Below are positions 16,429 through 25,999 of a stretch of 45,752 nt of DNA, in pieces (positions within the stretch are counted from its first letter, which is position 1; the number at the start of each line of letters is the position of its first letter). Made by a program: the position numbers and the translations under genes. The notes beneath the pieces were generated by a model. It searched no databases and was not told the DNA's origin. It saw only the letters and a program-made list of their open reading frames with translations. Source of the DNA: an uncultured Clostridia bacterium (GTDB lineage: Bacteria; Bacillota; Clostridia; Christensenellales; CAG-917); contig CASDRL010000060.1 in assembly GCA_949283145.1 (NCBI GenBank), forward strand, positions 1 through 45,752, in the 5' to 3' direction.

Positions 16429-18756
16429 GTCGAGGTCTTTCCAGAGGGACTTATACGCGTCCTTGTTATACGAAATGTTCTTCTGGTAGGTCTTGACGCC
16501 GAAGTCGTTGACTTTCTCCTCGTAGATGGCGGACTGTTTGCCGGAAAGGAGGGTGTCCTCGATCTGCTGACGGATGGTGACGCAGTCTTTGAGGGTGGAG
16601 CCGTACTCGATGATGTAATCGAGGGGCAGGACGCCCTCATCAAACGCGGCTCTTTCTTCTTCGTTCATTTCTCTGGTGCCGACAATATTCCCGTCCTCAT
16701 CGTATTTGGCGATATAGTTTTCCGCATCGGTAGGCACGGAAGTGCAGACGAGGATGAAGATGCCGGCATAGGCGTTGCTCGTGGAGCCGGACTCGATGAA
16801 GCTGTCGCCGAAGACGTAGGAGCGCTCCACGGTGCCGTCTATGGTGTAGGAGCCGGTGCCCTGCTTGATGAGGGCGCGCGCCTGCTCGGTGAAGGATTCG
16901 ATGTAGCCGGAGTCGGTGCCTTCGGGAGTGACGAGATAGCCGAGACCGCCGTTGTTGGAGTCGGAGGAAGTGCCGCCCTCGTCATCGCCGACGAGATAGA
17001 GCCAGGTGGTGGCGAGCTCGCGCATCCAATAGACGCCGAGCACGCGGGACATGCCGTCTTCCACCGCTTGGGTGACCGCCTCGAAACTCGCGTAGATCTG
17101 ATCCACAATACCCGTGACTTCATCGGTGGAGAAGGCGGGCACGGCCTCGGGGAGATATGCCATGGAGGGGCAAGCGGTGGCGTGATACTTGATCTCCGCC
17201 TTGCCGGTCTCCTTGTCATAGACGAACTCGACGATGTTGTTGAGGTCCGACCCCTCATCCATGGTGCCCGCACACTCGTGCTCGGGGCAGGTCATGGGGT
17301 CGCAGTCCGAACCAGCGGAGCAGGAGTGCTTGTCGCAGGTGTAGTCCGGGTCGTAGTTCGGGTTGCTGACATTGATCTCCATCGCGCGGAGCAGTTCGTC
17401 GCGCTTCTTTGCGATGACACCGTCCGCATACACGCCGTCGTCCACCATCTCGGTGAGGATGGCAAGATCCTCATCGGGGAGGCGGAGCAGGATGTTGAGG
17501 ACGAAACCGTAACGCTCTTCCGGAGAAGTGTACTCGTGATAGTAAGAGGACGCGAGCGCGCTCTTCAGAGCGGACTCATAGGAAGTGCGGTTGCCCGCAT
17601 ACGTCTCTTTGTTGGCGGCGACCATGGAGTCGAACCTTGCCTCGACCTCCTCCTGCGTGACGGCGGCGGACTCGCCGACCTTGCGCTCGAGGCGGGTGAT
17701 GAGCAGGGTGTCCTGTTCGCTCGCGAGATAATAGTCATAATTCGTGCGCAGTTCTTTGAAATCCTTCACGACGTCTTTCACTGCGTCATCGAGATATTTG
17801 TTGAGATATTCCGTCTTCTTCTCATCGGAATAGGTGGAGAGGCATTCAAGCTCTTCCTCGAAGCTCATGATGAGAGCGCGGTATTCGTCCGTGAGATTGC
17901 CGGCTGCATCCATTGCGTGGGGAGAAAGCGCCACGGTGTCGTCGTCGGGATCGTAGTCCGCGTCGGGGTCTTCCTCTTCCGTCTCACGCACGGGACGGGG
18001 CTCGAGATAGGGCGCCCACTTGGCGTAAAGGGTGATGCTCTTCTTCCCTTCTTCGAGGGTGACGGGGGCGTCGAAGTCGAACTTGTTGCCGTCGGTGCAC
18101 TCTTTATCGGTGTACCAGCCGTAGAAGGTGTAGCCTTCGCGGGTGGGATCGTCGGGCTCGAAAGCCTCGGTGCCGTTTTGGATGCGCTGACGCTCCACCG
18201 TGCTGCCGCCCTGAGAGTCGAAACGGACGGTGACGGCGTCCTCGCCGTTGTATTCTTCATACTCGCCCTTGTCCGAACTGCTGCCCGATGAGGAAGAGGT
18301 GTTGGCGCTGATGAGGGACGCGAGCGCGCTGTTGATGGCGGAAAGGATGTCCTCGTTGACATTCCTGATCGCGCGGTCTTTCTCCGCCGCGGAGAGCAGG
18401 CTCTCGGTGGACACGCCCACCGCCGACGCATCGGGATCGGCCATCTTGACGAGGGTGTCCTTCGCAAAGAGGACGAGCAGCTCGCGCTGGGCGAGGGACT
18501 GCAGAAGATAATCCGCCGCTTGCTCGTAGGTCATGCCGTAGTAGGCGTTGTAGATGTAGGCGTACGAGTTGAAGCTGATCGCGAGCTCATACTTGTAGAT
18601 CTCGGACGTCTGCCCCGCATAATTCACGGTGGCGACGACCTGGTTGGCGTCTCTGTCGTCGTTGCGGCTGATGATCGCGTCGCAGCCGGCGAGAGCGCCG
18701 ACGCAGACGGACACCAAGAGCAAGAGAACCAATAAGACTGCAATTCTTTTTTTCAT
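16426..18756 (-). CDS. Exported lipoprotein, PrsA/SurA-like, with InlB repeat insertion
   Basis: The 776-residue product starts with MKKR, a hydrophobic stretch and the lipobox LAGC, so it should be a membrane-anchored surface lipoprotein. The region after it resembles the N-terminal chaperone part of foldases, and its place right after mfd is where many Clostridia keep such a gene. Residues about 177-250 form one InlB/Listeria-Bacteroides repeat (VTVRFDSQGG ... FYGWYTD ... LYAKW). Near residues 465-495 is a Cys/His-rich stretch (CDKHSC...CDPMTCPEHEC). I see no certain PPIase motif, so the foldase call is tentative. ATG 18756 has CGGAG upstream. Confidence 0.75.
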   Translation of the reverse strand: MKKRIAVLLVLLLLVSVCVGALAGCDAIISRNDDRDANQVVATVNYAGQTSEIYKYELAISFNSYAYIYNAYYGMTYEQAADYLLQSLAQRELLVLFAKDTLVKMADPDASAVGVSTESLLSAAEKDRAIRNVNEDILSAINSALASLISANTSSSSGSSSDKGEYEEYNGEDAVTVRFDSQGGSTVERQRIQNGTEAFEPDDPTREGYTFYGWYTDKECTDGNKFDFDAPVTLEEGKKSITLYAKWAPYLEPRPVRETEEEDPDADYDPDDDTVALSPHAMDAAGNLTDEYRALIMSFEEELECLSTYSDEKKTEYLNKYLDDAVKDVVKDFKELRTNYDYYLASEQDTLLITRLERKVGESAAVTQEEVEARFDSMVAANKETYAGNRTSYESALKSALASSYYHEYTSPEERYGFVLNILLRLPDEDLAILTEMVDDGVYADGVIAKKRDELLRAMEINVSNPNYDPDYTCDKHSCSAGSDCDPMTCPEHECAGTMDEGSDLNNIVEFVYDKETGKAEIKYHATACPSMAYLPEAVPAFSTDEVTGIVDQIYASFEAVTQAVEDGMSRVLGVYWMRELATTWLYLVGDDEGGTSSDSNNGGLGYLVTPEGTDSGYIESFTEQARALIKQGTGSYTIDGTVERSYVFGDSFIESGSTSNAYAGIFILVCTSVPTDAENYIAKYDEDGNIVGTREMNEEERAAFDEGVLPLDYIIEYGSTLKDCVTIRQQIEDTLLSGKQSAIYEEKVNDFGVKTYQKNISYNKDAYKSLWKDLD

Positions 18757-18804
18757 ATACACTCCGTAAAGTGGTTGTCACCTTTTGATTGCAATAGTAT
18801 GACT

Positions 18805-18833
18805 ATTATACACACACGCAAGCGCGCCCGCAA
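18805..18833 (-). promoter_or_regulatory. Sigma-A promoter of the lipoprotein gene
   Basis: TTGCGG (18828-18833) and TATAAT (18805-18810) on minus are 17 bases apart, with a leader of about 40 bases before the ATG at 18756. This separates the gene from mfd upstream. Confidence 0.8.
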
Positions 18834-19000
18834 GCATTTTTAGCACAAATCGGCGTCTTTATGCCCGCGGTGTCCGCACTTTGAGGACGAAAGAGGCGTC
18901 CGCCGCGCAAAATCGCGCGGGAGGATGGGTCCTCGTGCGTTTCACGGCAATTCTTTTCTCTGCAAATGAGACGCTTTCAAGGTTGAAAAAAGCTGAAAGT

Positions 19001-22000
19001 TCACGCGGCTGCGCCGCCCGAGGACACCGCCTCCTCGAAAAATGCGATGAGTTTGGCGAGCTTCCCGGAGTTGGAAAGCCCCTTGACGTCAAAGATGAGA
19101 GAGGGCGGCACCGTATTCGTAAGCACGGCGTCCGTTCTGTGCGCCGCCACGGTCTTCATCAGCGTCTCGTCGCCGAAAACGCTTGCGTCCGCAAAGAAAA
19201 CGCCGGCGCCGTTGCGGTTGATGACGATGCGCGCCGCTCCGAATCCGCGTGCGAGATTTTTGAGGAGCGCAACATCGACAAGGTTGACGAGCGCCTCGTC
19301 CGGCGCACCGTAGATCTCCGAGAGTTCGCCGAGGACGGCGTTACGTTCCGCCGCCGTAGCAACGCCCGCGATACGCTTGTAGATGCGCAGTTTGTCCCTG
19401 CCGCTGACATAGCCCTCTCGGATGTAGGCGGGCACGTCCACCTTCATCTCCACTTCCCGCGCCTCTTCTGGTTTTCTGCCCGTGCGCATCTCCTCGACCG
19501 CCTCGTTGAGGAGCTCGATGTACATCTCGTAGCCCACACGCTCGATGTGCCCGTGCTGTTCCGCGCCGAGCAAAGTTCCCGCGCCCCTTATGGAAAGATC
19601 GGAGAGCGCGACTCTGAACCCGCTGCCTATCTCGGTGTTTTCCATGAGGGCGCGCAGCCGCTTTTCCGCGTCCGAGGTGAGCGCCCCGCTTTCGGGGACG
19701 GTGAAATAGGCATGGGCGAGCACGCCCCTTCTCCCCACTCTGCCGCGCAGCTGATAAAGCTGCGAGAGCCCGAACCTGCCGGAATCGATGACGATCAGCG
19801 TGTTCGCGTCGGGAAGGTCGATGCCGTTCTCTATGATGGTCGTCGCGACGAGGACGTCATACTTTTTGTCGTAGAACGCCGCAATGCGCTTTTCGAGTTC
19901 TCCGCCCGCCATCTGTCCGTGCGCCGTGATTATGCCCGTCTCCGCCGGGAGCGCGGCTTTGAGTTTCTCGGCAAACGCATCCAATGCGCCGATGTCGTTA
20001 AGGAGCACGAGGGTCTGCCCGCCCCGTGCGCATTCGCGGGTTATCGCGTCCGTGACCAGCGCGTCGGAATATGGCGTGACGTACGTCTGCACGGGCAGCC
20101 TGCCCTGCGGAGCGGTCTCCAACAACGAAATGTCACGCACCCCGGAAAGCGCCATGTTGAGGGTGCGCGGGATGGGCGTCGCGGAAAGGGTGAGCACGTT
20201 GACGAGCGGGTTGCGCACTTTCAGCGTCTCCTTGTGCTCCACGCCGAAGCGCTGCTCCTCGTCCAGCACCAAAAGACCGAGGTCCTTGAACTCCACCCCT
20301 TTGGACAGCACCTTGTGGGTGGCGATCGCCATATAGAGACTGCCGTCCGCAAGCCTGCGGAGCGTCTCCGCATTCTCCGAAGACGTCTGCAGCCTCGTGA
20401 GCAGCGCGCATTCTATGCCGAAGGGTCCCAGCCTCTTCACAAGATTTTCGTGATGCTGGCGGGCGAGTATGGTGGTGGGCGCGACCAGCACCGCCTGCCT
20501 GCCGTCCATCACCGTCTTGAACATGGCGCGGAAGGCGACCTCCGTCTTGCCGAAACCGACATCGCCCACAAGCAGCCTGTCCATGATCCTGCCCTGCTCC
20601 ATATCCTGTTTGACAGCCTCGATCGCCTTCAATTGATCGGCGGTCTCTTCATATTCGAACTCGTCTTCGAATTCCTTCTGCCACACGGTGTCGGGGGAAT
20701 AGACGTGCCCCTTCCTCTTCTCCCTCTCGGCGTAAAGTTTCAGAAGGTCGACGGCGAGTTTGCGCACGGACTTCCGCACTTTGTCCTTTTCCCGCGCGAA
20801 CTCTTTGCCGCCTATCTTGTTGAGCTTGGGATGCTCCTCGCCCACGAATTTCTGGAGATTGTCCATCTGATCCGTGGCGACATAAAGCACGTCCCCGTCG
20901 CGGTAGCGCAGGACGACGTATTCCTTCTCGAACTCCCCCGCTTTCATTATGGTGGTGCCCTCGCACAGACCTATGCCATGCACGCGATGCACCACATAAT
21001 CACCCGCTTTCGGTGCGGTAAACTGCGTTTTCGGTACGGCTATGCCCGAACCACGGTGTTTGCCCACGCATTCGGATACGCCGATGACGGCGAGTTTTTC
21101 GGCGGTGTATACAAAGCCCGTCTCGATCGAGAGCGGGGTGACGCGCACCCTCGCCGAGCCCTCTCCGTCCGCGGAATATTCCGTCCCTACATCCTGCTCC
21201 GCAAGGCTGTCCGCCACGCTCCGAGCCCTCTCCGGGCTCCCCGTGCAGATGAGCACCGTAAAGCCGCTCAGTACAAAGTTTTTGACATCCTGCCCCACGG
21301 TGTCGGGAGCGAGATAATATTTGGTGACGGGACGGGTCTTCGGCGAAAGCAGCTTGGTGGGAGAAAAAAGAGGGTTCCCCAGCTCCAGCGCGGTGAGGGA
21401 GAGTTTACGCGAGAGCATGATCCGTCTCCTCACTTCGCTCGGCGTAAAGAGCGCGTCCGCGTGCTCGGGAAGGATCTCCCCCGCCTTTGAGAGCGGCTCT
21501 ATCCTGCCGCGAAATTCCTTGGTGAGGATGTCTATCTTGTCGGAGACGACCTTGGGCTCGTCAAAGATGACGAGGGGCGGCACTCCTCCCGCCGCCTCGC
21601 CGAAACAGTCGAACAAGAACGCGGAGTTGTCCCGCGAAAATACCTGCGCCCACGCAAGGTCGGCAGGCGCCGCGCCCGCGTGGATCTTGCCCGCAAGGGA
21701 CGCCGCGATCCGGTTGCCGCCAGCTCTTGCGGAGAGCGCCTTGAACACTCTTTCGGCATCTTCCGCCGAGAACACCACGTCCGTTGCGGGATAGACGGTG
21801 ACGGCATCGAGGTCGTCCACCGAGAGCATGGTGGAAAGATCTATGCTCTTCACGCTCTCCACGAGGTCGTCGAAAAAGTTGACCCTGTACGCTCCGCCCG
21901 CGGTGCAGATGTCGAGGATGTCGCCGCGCAGCGCGAATTCGCCGGGGTCCGCCGCCATATCGCGGCGGGCGTATCCCGCCGCCGCGAGCCTGTCCGCCGC

Positions 22001-22456
22001 AGCCTGCGGCGAGATGACATCCTCGCGGGCGAACCGTACGGTGAGAGAGGCGAGCACTTCCGCACGCGGGAACTTCTGCAAAAGCGCGTCCGCGCACACC
22101 ACCGCAACGTCCGCGTCTCCGCATGCCAGGCGCGCGAGCGCTTCCGCACGCTGCATCGCGCCGCGCACGGAATAGGAATTGCGGCACATCAGCACATCGT
22201 CGCGGTGAGAAACGAAAACCGCCCGCACCCCCGGAAAGGAGCTTATCTTCGAGAACATGCTCCTCGCCGCCGGCGGGTCGGGCGCCACATATATCTTTTT
22301 TGCGGGGACGGCAGCGGCGATGTGCGCCTTGGCTCCGTCCGTTATGCGGATGACTGAGACAGCCTGAAGCTCCCCGGGGATGCGTGCGTCCCCGAGTCTT
22401 GAAAGAGCGGCGAGCCCTTCGCCCATATTGCGGATGTCAAGGACGGCGGGCTTCAT
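19001..22456 (-). CDS. mfd: Transcription-repair coupling factor Mfd
   Basis: The 1151-residue product has the full Mfd layout. The UvrB-like N-terminal module comes first, then the RNA-polymerase-interacting domain (DYVVHRVHGIGLCEG). The RecG-like translocase follows with Walker A GDVGFGKTEVA, LDEEQRFGVEH, TLSATPIPRT and GRVGRRG, and then the C-terminal TRCF domain. Mfd removes stalled RNA polymerase and recruits UvrA. ATG 22456 overlaps the pth stop (ATGA), showing translational coupling, and fits the pth-mfd order of Firmicutes. Confidence 0.96.
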   Translation of the reverse strand: MKPAVLDIRNMGEGLAALSRLGDARIPGELQAVSVIRITDGAKAHIAAAVPAKKIYVAPDPPAARSMFSKISSFPGVRAVFVSHRDDVLMCRNSYSVRGAMQRAEALARLACGDADVAVVCADALLQKFPRAEVLASLTVRFAREDVISPQAAADRLAAAGYARRDMAADPGEFALRGDILDICTAGGAYRVNFFDDLVESVKSIDLSTMLSVDDLDAVTVYPATDVVFSAEDAERVFKALSARAGGNRIAASLAGKIHAGAAPADLAWAQVFSRDNSAFLFDCFGEAAGGVPPLVIFDEPKVVSDKIDILTKEFRGRIEPLSKAGEILPEHADALFTPSEVRRRIMLSRKLSLTALELGNPLFSPTKLLSPKTRPVTKYYLAPDTVGQDVKNFVLSGFTVLICTGSPERARSVADSLAEQDVGTEYSADGEGSARVRVTPLSIETGFVYTAEKLAVIGVSECVGKHRGSGIAVPKTQFTAPKAGDYVVHRVHGIGLCEGTTIMKAGEFEKEYVVLRYRDGDVLYVATDQMDNLQKFVGEEHPKLNKIGGKEFAREKDKVRKSVRKLAVDLLKLYAEREKRKGHVYSPDTVWQKEFEDEFEYEETADQLKAIEAVKQDMEQGRIMDRLLVGDVGFGKTEVAFRAMFKTVMDGRQAVLVAPTTILARQHHENLVKRLGPFGIECALLTRLQTSSENAETLRRLADGSLYMAIATHKVLSKGVEFKDLGLLVLDEEQRFGVEHKETLKVRNPLVNVLTLSATPIPRTLNMALSGVRDISLLETAPQGRLPVQTYVTPYSDALVTDAITRECARGGQTLVLLNDIGALDAFAEKLKAALPAETGIITAHGQMAGGELEKRIAAFYDKKYDVLVATTIIENGIDLPDANTLIVIDSGRFGLSQLYQLRGRVGRRGVLAHAYFTVPESGALTSDAEKRLRALMENTEIGSGFRVALSDLSIRGAGTLLGAEQHGHIERVGYEMYIELLNEAVEEMRTGRKPEEAREVEMKVDVPAYIREGYVSGRDKLRIYKRIAGVATAAERNAVLGELSEIYGAPDEALVNLVDVALLKNLARGFGAARIVINRNGAGVFFADASVFGDETLMKTVAAHRTDAVLTNTVPPSLIFDVKGLSNSGKLAKLIAFFEEAVSSGGAAA

Positions 22457-23031
22457 TTCCTGCGGTTCAACCTCTCTTCGACGCGCTGTATATCCTCCCC
22501 CGCAATGAGGGAAAGGACAGCGTCGGCGGCTTCCCCGACGCACTTGTCTATTGCGGCTTTATCTGCGTAATCGACCTTTGAAAGCACCAGATCGACTATC
22601 TGAACCTCTTTTGCTGCGAGTTCGTCCGTCTTTATGCCGATGCGGATGCGCTTGAACAAGGTGGTGTTGAGCTCCGCCACTATGCTGCGCATCCCGTTGT
22701 GTGTGCCCGCGCTCCCCTCCTCGCGGAGACGCATCCTGCCCACTGGGAGATCGGCGTCGTCGTACACCACGATGAGCTCGTCTTCCGTGTCGCAATATTT
22801 CCTCACGAGCTGCTTGACGCTCTCGCCCGAGAGGTTCATGAAAGTCTGCGGTTTGGCTATGACGAAAGGCACTCCGCCCGCCCTGCCTTTGGCGGTGAGC
22901 GCCGCGCATTCCTTGCCCGAAAAACGCAGCTTGCATTTCTTTGCCAGCGCGTCCGCGACCATGAAACCGATGTTGTGATAGGTGTTGCGATAGCGGGTGC
23001 CGGGGTTGCCGAGCCCTACCACTACGTACAT
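22453..23031 (-). CDS. pth: Peptidyl-tRNA hydrolase
   Basis: The 192-residue product has the Pth motifs VGLGNPGTRY, YHNIGF (catalytic His), KPQTFMNLSGESV and YDDADLPVGRMRLR, with GSAGTHNGMRSI. It frees tRNA from peptidyl-tRNA that dropped off ribosomes. ATG 23031 has GGGAGGG upstream. It lies 34 bases after the GlmU-like gene and overlaps mfd by 4 bases, matching the glmU-pth-mfd neighbourhood of B. subtilis except that prs and the genes between are missing. Confidence 0.96.
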   Translation of the reverse strand: MYVVVGLGNPGTRYRNTYHNIGFMVADALAKKCKLRFSGKECAALTAKGRAGGVPFVIAKPQTFMNLSGESVKQLVRKYCDTEDELIVVYDDADLPVGRMRLREEGSAGTHNGMRSIVAELNTTLFKRIRIGIKTDELAAKEVQIVDLVLSKVDYADKAAIDKCVGEAADAVLSLIAGEDIQRVEERLNRRK

Positions 23032-23065
23032 ATGCCCTCCCGCGGCGGAAGGGCGTCCCTTCCGT

Positions 23066-24097
23066 CTACGAAGTTTTGTCCGTGTCTTTTCGCGGCTTTG
23101 CCGTCTGCCGCTGACGTCCGATGACGAACGCGCCCGCGTCCACGTCCTCTGTGACGGTGGTGCCCGCCGCGACGAACGCCCCGTCCCCCACCCTCACGGG
23201 GGCGACGAGGTTGACGTTGGCGCCGATAAAGCACCTCTCGCCCACTTCGGTGCGGTGCTTTCGCTTGCCGTCATAGTTGCAGAACACCGTGCCGCACCCG
23301 ATGTTGGTGCTGGCGCCCACCTCGGCGTCTCCGATGTAGGCGAGATGCGCGCTCTTTGCGCCGTCGCGGAAGAGGGAGTTCTTGATCTCCACAAAGTCCC
23401 CCACGCGGCAGCCCTCGCCTATCTCGGCGCCTCTCAGACGCGCAAACGGTCCCACCTCGCTCCGCGCGCCCACGCGCGTGTCCGCAAGATGAGACATGAC
23501 GATGTGTGCGCCGCTCTCCGCGGTGCAATCCGAAAGGTGCGATCCCTCTATCAGCGCGCCGCTTTTCACGACGCTCCCGCCCGCTATCCTGCAAAAGGGC
23601 AGGATCTCCGCGCCCGGCTCTATGACAGCCGTGTCGTCGATGACGGTGTTCGCGGTGTCCGCGATGTACACCCCCGCGTCGAGCAGTTTCCCGAGGATGC
23701 GCTCTTTTATTTGATTATACACCACCGAAAGATTTTTTGCACCATCAACTTTGACGAAGTGCGGCGAGGTCAGAAAATAGCCCTTCCGTCCCCCGCCCGC
23801 GCGCACCATCTTCGCCCCGCGGTCCTCGTCGCCCAGGATGAGCTCCCCCAGCTTGTGTTTCTTCATACACTCCGCACCCCTCGCGATGTCCTCCGCAGTC
23901 ACCAGCGGCATATCGAGAGGTATGACGGCGGCAACGCCCTCCCCCGCAAGCTCTGCCGCCGTTCGCTCCGCGTCCTCCGCCCCTGCGCGCACGCACTCGA
24001 ACGCCGCAAATTCCCGCAACAGATATTCCTCCGCGCTCCTGCCGAGGATCACCCTCCCCGCATCCTCCGCCTCAACAAAACATATCTTCGTCTCCAT
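23066..24097 (-). CDS. GlmU-like protein with intact acetyltransferase half and reduced N-terminal half
   Basis: The 343-residue product is about 110 residues shorter than usual GlmU. Its C-terminal half is a left-handed beta-helix with the GlmU signature [15 protein letters not shown] and [14 protein letters not shown], consistent with glucosamine-1-phosphate acetyltransferase. The N-terminal half starts [15 protein letters not shown] and lacks the nucleotide-binding LxAGxGTRM...PK motif. It keeps [13 protein letters not shown] (like the usual GDxPL region) and the linker VYNQIKERI. It may therefore have lost uridylyltransferase activity. ATG 24097 is favoured by GAGGTGGG upstream. Confidence 0.85.
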   Translation of the reverse strand: METKICFVEAEDAGRVILGRSAEEYLLREFAAFECVRAGAEDAERTAAELAGEGVAAVIPLDMPLVTAEDIARGAECMKKHKLGELILGDEDRGAKMVRAGGGRKGYFLTSPHFVKVDGAKNLSVVYNQIKERILGKLLDAGVYIADTANTVIDDTAVIEPGAEILPFCRIAGGSVVKSGALIEGSHLSDCTAESGAHIVMSHLADTRVGARSEVGPFARLRGAEIGEGCRVGDFVEIKNSLFRDGAKSAHLAYIGDAEVGASTNIGCGTVFCNYDGKRKHRTEVGERCFIGANVNLVAPVRVGDGAFVAAGTTVTEDVDAGAFVIGRQRQTAKPRKDTDKTS

Positions 24098-24152
24098 ATC
24101 CCACCTCAAAAATTCTTTGCCTGCCTATCAATATATGCCGCCTTTTCGCCAC

Positions 24153-24345
24153 TTATGCAGGGGCTCTGCCCCTGCATCCCCGGCGGGGATGTGCAATGGG
24201 CTCCGCCCCTTGACCCGGCAGGGGTTTCACCCCTGCACCCCACGAGGGGCATCATGCCCCTCGACCCCGTGCTTTTATATAATATTGCGCCGAATGGCGC
24301 GGCTTCGCCCGCACCCTTCGGCGCACTTTTATTAAAGCATGGGCG
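24153..24345 (-). repeat. Family III hairpin cluster R1, upstream of the GlmU-like gene
   Basis: Four GC hairpins are followed by a longer one. GCAGGGGC/GCCCCTGC is at 24157-24175, GGCAGGGG/CCCCTGC near 24214-24235 and GAGGGGCAT/ATGCCCCTC near 24244-24262. The constant part TTTATATAATATTGCGCCGAA...TTCGGCGCACTTTTATTAAA runs to 24336. Read toward the gene (minus), the order matches the other three copies. Family II copy G adjoins on the far side. Confidence 0.78.
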
Positions 24346-24351
24346 AGTGTC

Positions 24352-24850
24352 CCCGAACACGACGGCTCTCTTTCGGGGACGGTTTAACGCCCCCCCCGAG
24401 CGTGGCGTCCTTAGACACGACGTTATCTCGTTCGGAGTGGAGCCGCTCACCAAGCGCTCACAGGGCGTTAGCCCTCTTGAGCGCCGCGGCGACCGTGTGA
24501 GTGCCGAGGGCTAGACGTAAAGTGCGTCGGCAATGCGCCATCTGATCGCGCAGCGGGCGCATTGCAAGCGGCATAACATGGCGGCGCCGTGGAGGCGCCG
24601 TCCTCGGACGCCCTCATGCCCGAGCGCCGAAGGTGCCCCCTAAAACCGTGGGGCCCCGCAGGGGGGGAATGGTTTTTGGGGGAACCCGCAGGAGGGGGCT
24701 TAATCTTACTTCAATGTCAGGGGACGGCAGCCCATTTCAAACACGGGGGAGGAAAGCCCGAAGGGAAGGAGGGGGGCATTCTAACTCACCCGCGAGACGA
24801 ATAGCTTATTCGGAGCGTGCTTGAACACGACGAACAGCTTGATAGAGCGT
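24352..24850 (+). repeat. Family II structured repeat, copy G (subtype b)
   Basis: This is the close relative of copy F. It shares GAGTGGAGCCGCTCACC, GCATTGCAAGCGGCATAACA and a GGCGGCGCCG-type stem, then a long hairpin CCCCCTAAAACC (24636-24647) with GGTTTTTGGGGG (24671-24682) that occupies the place of F's 15-bp stem. The core GGGGGAGGAAAGCCCGAAGG and the end motif GAGACGAATAGCTTATTCGG close it. Its 3' end faces the stop of the small lipoprotein gene. After it, 24865-24925 forms another hairpin (AACGCAGGG/CCCTGCGTT). Confidence 0.78.
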
Positions 24851-24937
24851 ACCTGCCCCGATTTTGCGTTTGGTCGGAAACGCAGGGGTCGCGAGGGTCG
24901 CCCCCTCGCGAATTCACCCTGCGTTGTGTCGGGACGG

Positions 24938-25168
24938 TCAGTCCGTCCCCGTTCCGTAGGGGGCGCACAGCCCGAAGTCCGCGCCGGGCGACTCTGCGCC
25001 CGCGACCCATGCCGCACTCGCGTCCCCGCCTATCGGGAGCGACGCGTCCGAGACATAGTCGTAGTCTATGTCCACGGGAGTGTACGGCAGTCCGAGCGCG
25101 CACGCCACCAGCGATGCGACGACGGACAGTACGGTGACGACAATGAAAGCGATCTTCTTCTTGTCCAT
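24938..25168 (-). CDS. Small exported protein, probable lipoprotein
   Basis: A 76-residue product starts MDKKK, has a hydrophobic stretch and LVAC at residues 20-23, which fits a lipobox. The mature part is short and acidic (VDIDYDYVSDASLP). I recognise no family. The ATG at 25168 has AAGGAGG eight bases upstream, which supports a real gene. Its stop codon TGA lies in the five-base loop of a 7-bp stem (GGGACGG/CCGTCCC). No clear promoter was found; a bidirectional terminator lies upstream. Confidence 0.6.
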   Translation of the reverse strand: MDKKKIAFIVVTVLSVVASLVACALGLPYTPVDIDYDYVSDASLPIGGDASAAWVAGAESPGADFGLCAPYGTGTD

Positions 25169-25354
25169 TGCTGCTGCCTCCTTCGCGTTTTTCGCGCGGA
25201 CGGACAGCCCTGCCCCGACGCACACACCCTAACGCCGCAGCCCCCGAAAACACAACCTTTTATGTCACCCTTCCACGGCGGACGAGCGGATACGGACGAT
25301 ACCGAAAAGCGCTTAGAGGTAAGGCGACGTTTCTCCCCTACGAGCTCCGCGGGT

Positions 25355-25389
25355 CAAAAATGCCGCCCGTTTCCGGACGGCGTTTTTTT
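25355..25389. terminator. Bidirectional terminator after tadA
   Basis: GCCGCCCG (25362-25369) and CGGACGGC (25374-25381) pair across TTTC. GTTTTTTT follows on plus and ATTTTT on minus. It can end tadA transcription (minus). Confidence 0.8.
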
Positions 25390-25440
25390 GCAAATTGTGC
25401 TGTTTATATCGCATTTTGACAAGTTAAACTTGTTTTTAGG

Positions 25441-25932
25441 TCATATGTCGTTGTCGGACGCAGCCGCTTTTCCCGCACGTTTTTTGCGGAAAAACGAGGA
25501 GAGCAAGGCGCCGCACTCTTCCGCCAGCACGCCGCCCGTGACCTCGACGTCGTGGTTGAAAAGCCCCTTTCGGAAAAGATCCACCCTGCTGCCCGCGGCG
25601 CCGGTCTTCGGGTCGTATGCGCCGAAGACGACGCTGCGGACGCGCGCATTTATCATGGCGCCCGCGCACATGGGACAAGGCTCCAGCGTGACATAGACGT
25701 CGCAGTCTTCCAGCCACCAGTTGCCGAGGACTTTCGCCGCGCCTTCCAGCGCCACGATCTCGGCATGGCGGACGGCGGAATTCTCCCTTTCTTTGAAGTT
25801 ACCCCCCTCGGCTACGATGCTGCCGTCTTTCACGACGACGGCGCCCACGGGCACCTCGTCCGCCTCGGCGCACTCCGCGGCAAGTTCCAACGCCCGTCTC
25901 ATAAATTTTTCGTCAGTTGCGGTGTCGTACAT
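25441..25932 (-). CDS. tadA: tRNA adenosine(34) deaminase
   Basis: The 163-residue product has the deaminase zinc-site motifs HAE (in VRHAEIVALE) and PCPMCAGA, with VPVGAVVV upstream and GSRVDLF downstream, the TadA pattern. It converts A34 to inosine in tRNA-Arg(ACG). The ATG at 25932 has GGAGAAGA upstream; the longer reading frame toward 25974 lacks such support. It follows rlmH by 67 bases in the same direction. Confidence 0.93.
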   Translation of the reverse strand: MYDTATDEKFMRRALELAAECAEADEVPVGAVVVKDGSIVAEGGNFKERENSAVRHAEIVALEGAAKVLGNWWLEDCDVYVTLEPCPMCAGAMINARVRSVVFGAYDPKTGAAGSRVDLFRKGLFNHDVEVTGGVLAEECGALLSSFFRKKRAGKAAASDNDI

Positions 25933-25999
25933 ACTCTTCTCCGTCGGCGGCTCCACGCCGCCCTTCCGCCCCACGGGTATTTCTGCCCGCGGGACTCTT

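Noticed and set aside
16324..18291. A 655-codon open frame antisense to the lipoprotein gene
   Set aside because: Also a codon-bias shadow; it starts inside a family I repeat and has no ribosome site.
24352..24850. Assignment of the repeats to HEARO/IscB omega RNA or a self-splicing intron
   Set aside because: No IscB, TnpB or intron-encoded ORF is near any copy and I cannot match catalytic core motifs; left as a test, not a call.
25260..25440. Possible SRP RNA near tadA
   Set aside because: The conserved SRP hairpin with GGAAG/AGCAG loops is not present; only a bidirectional terminator is visible.
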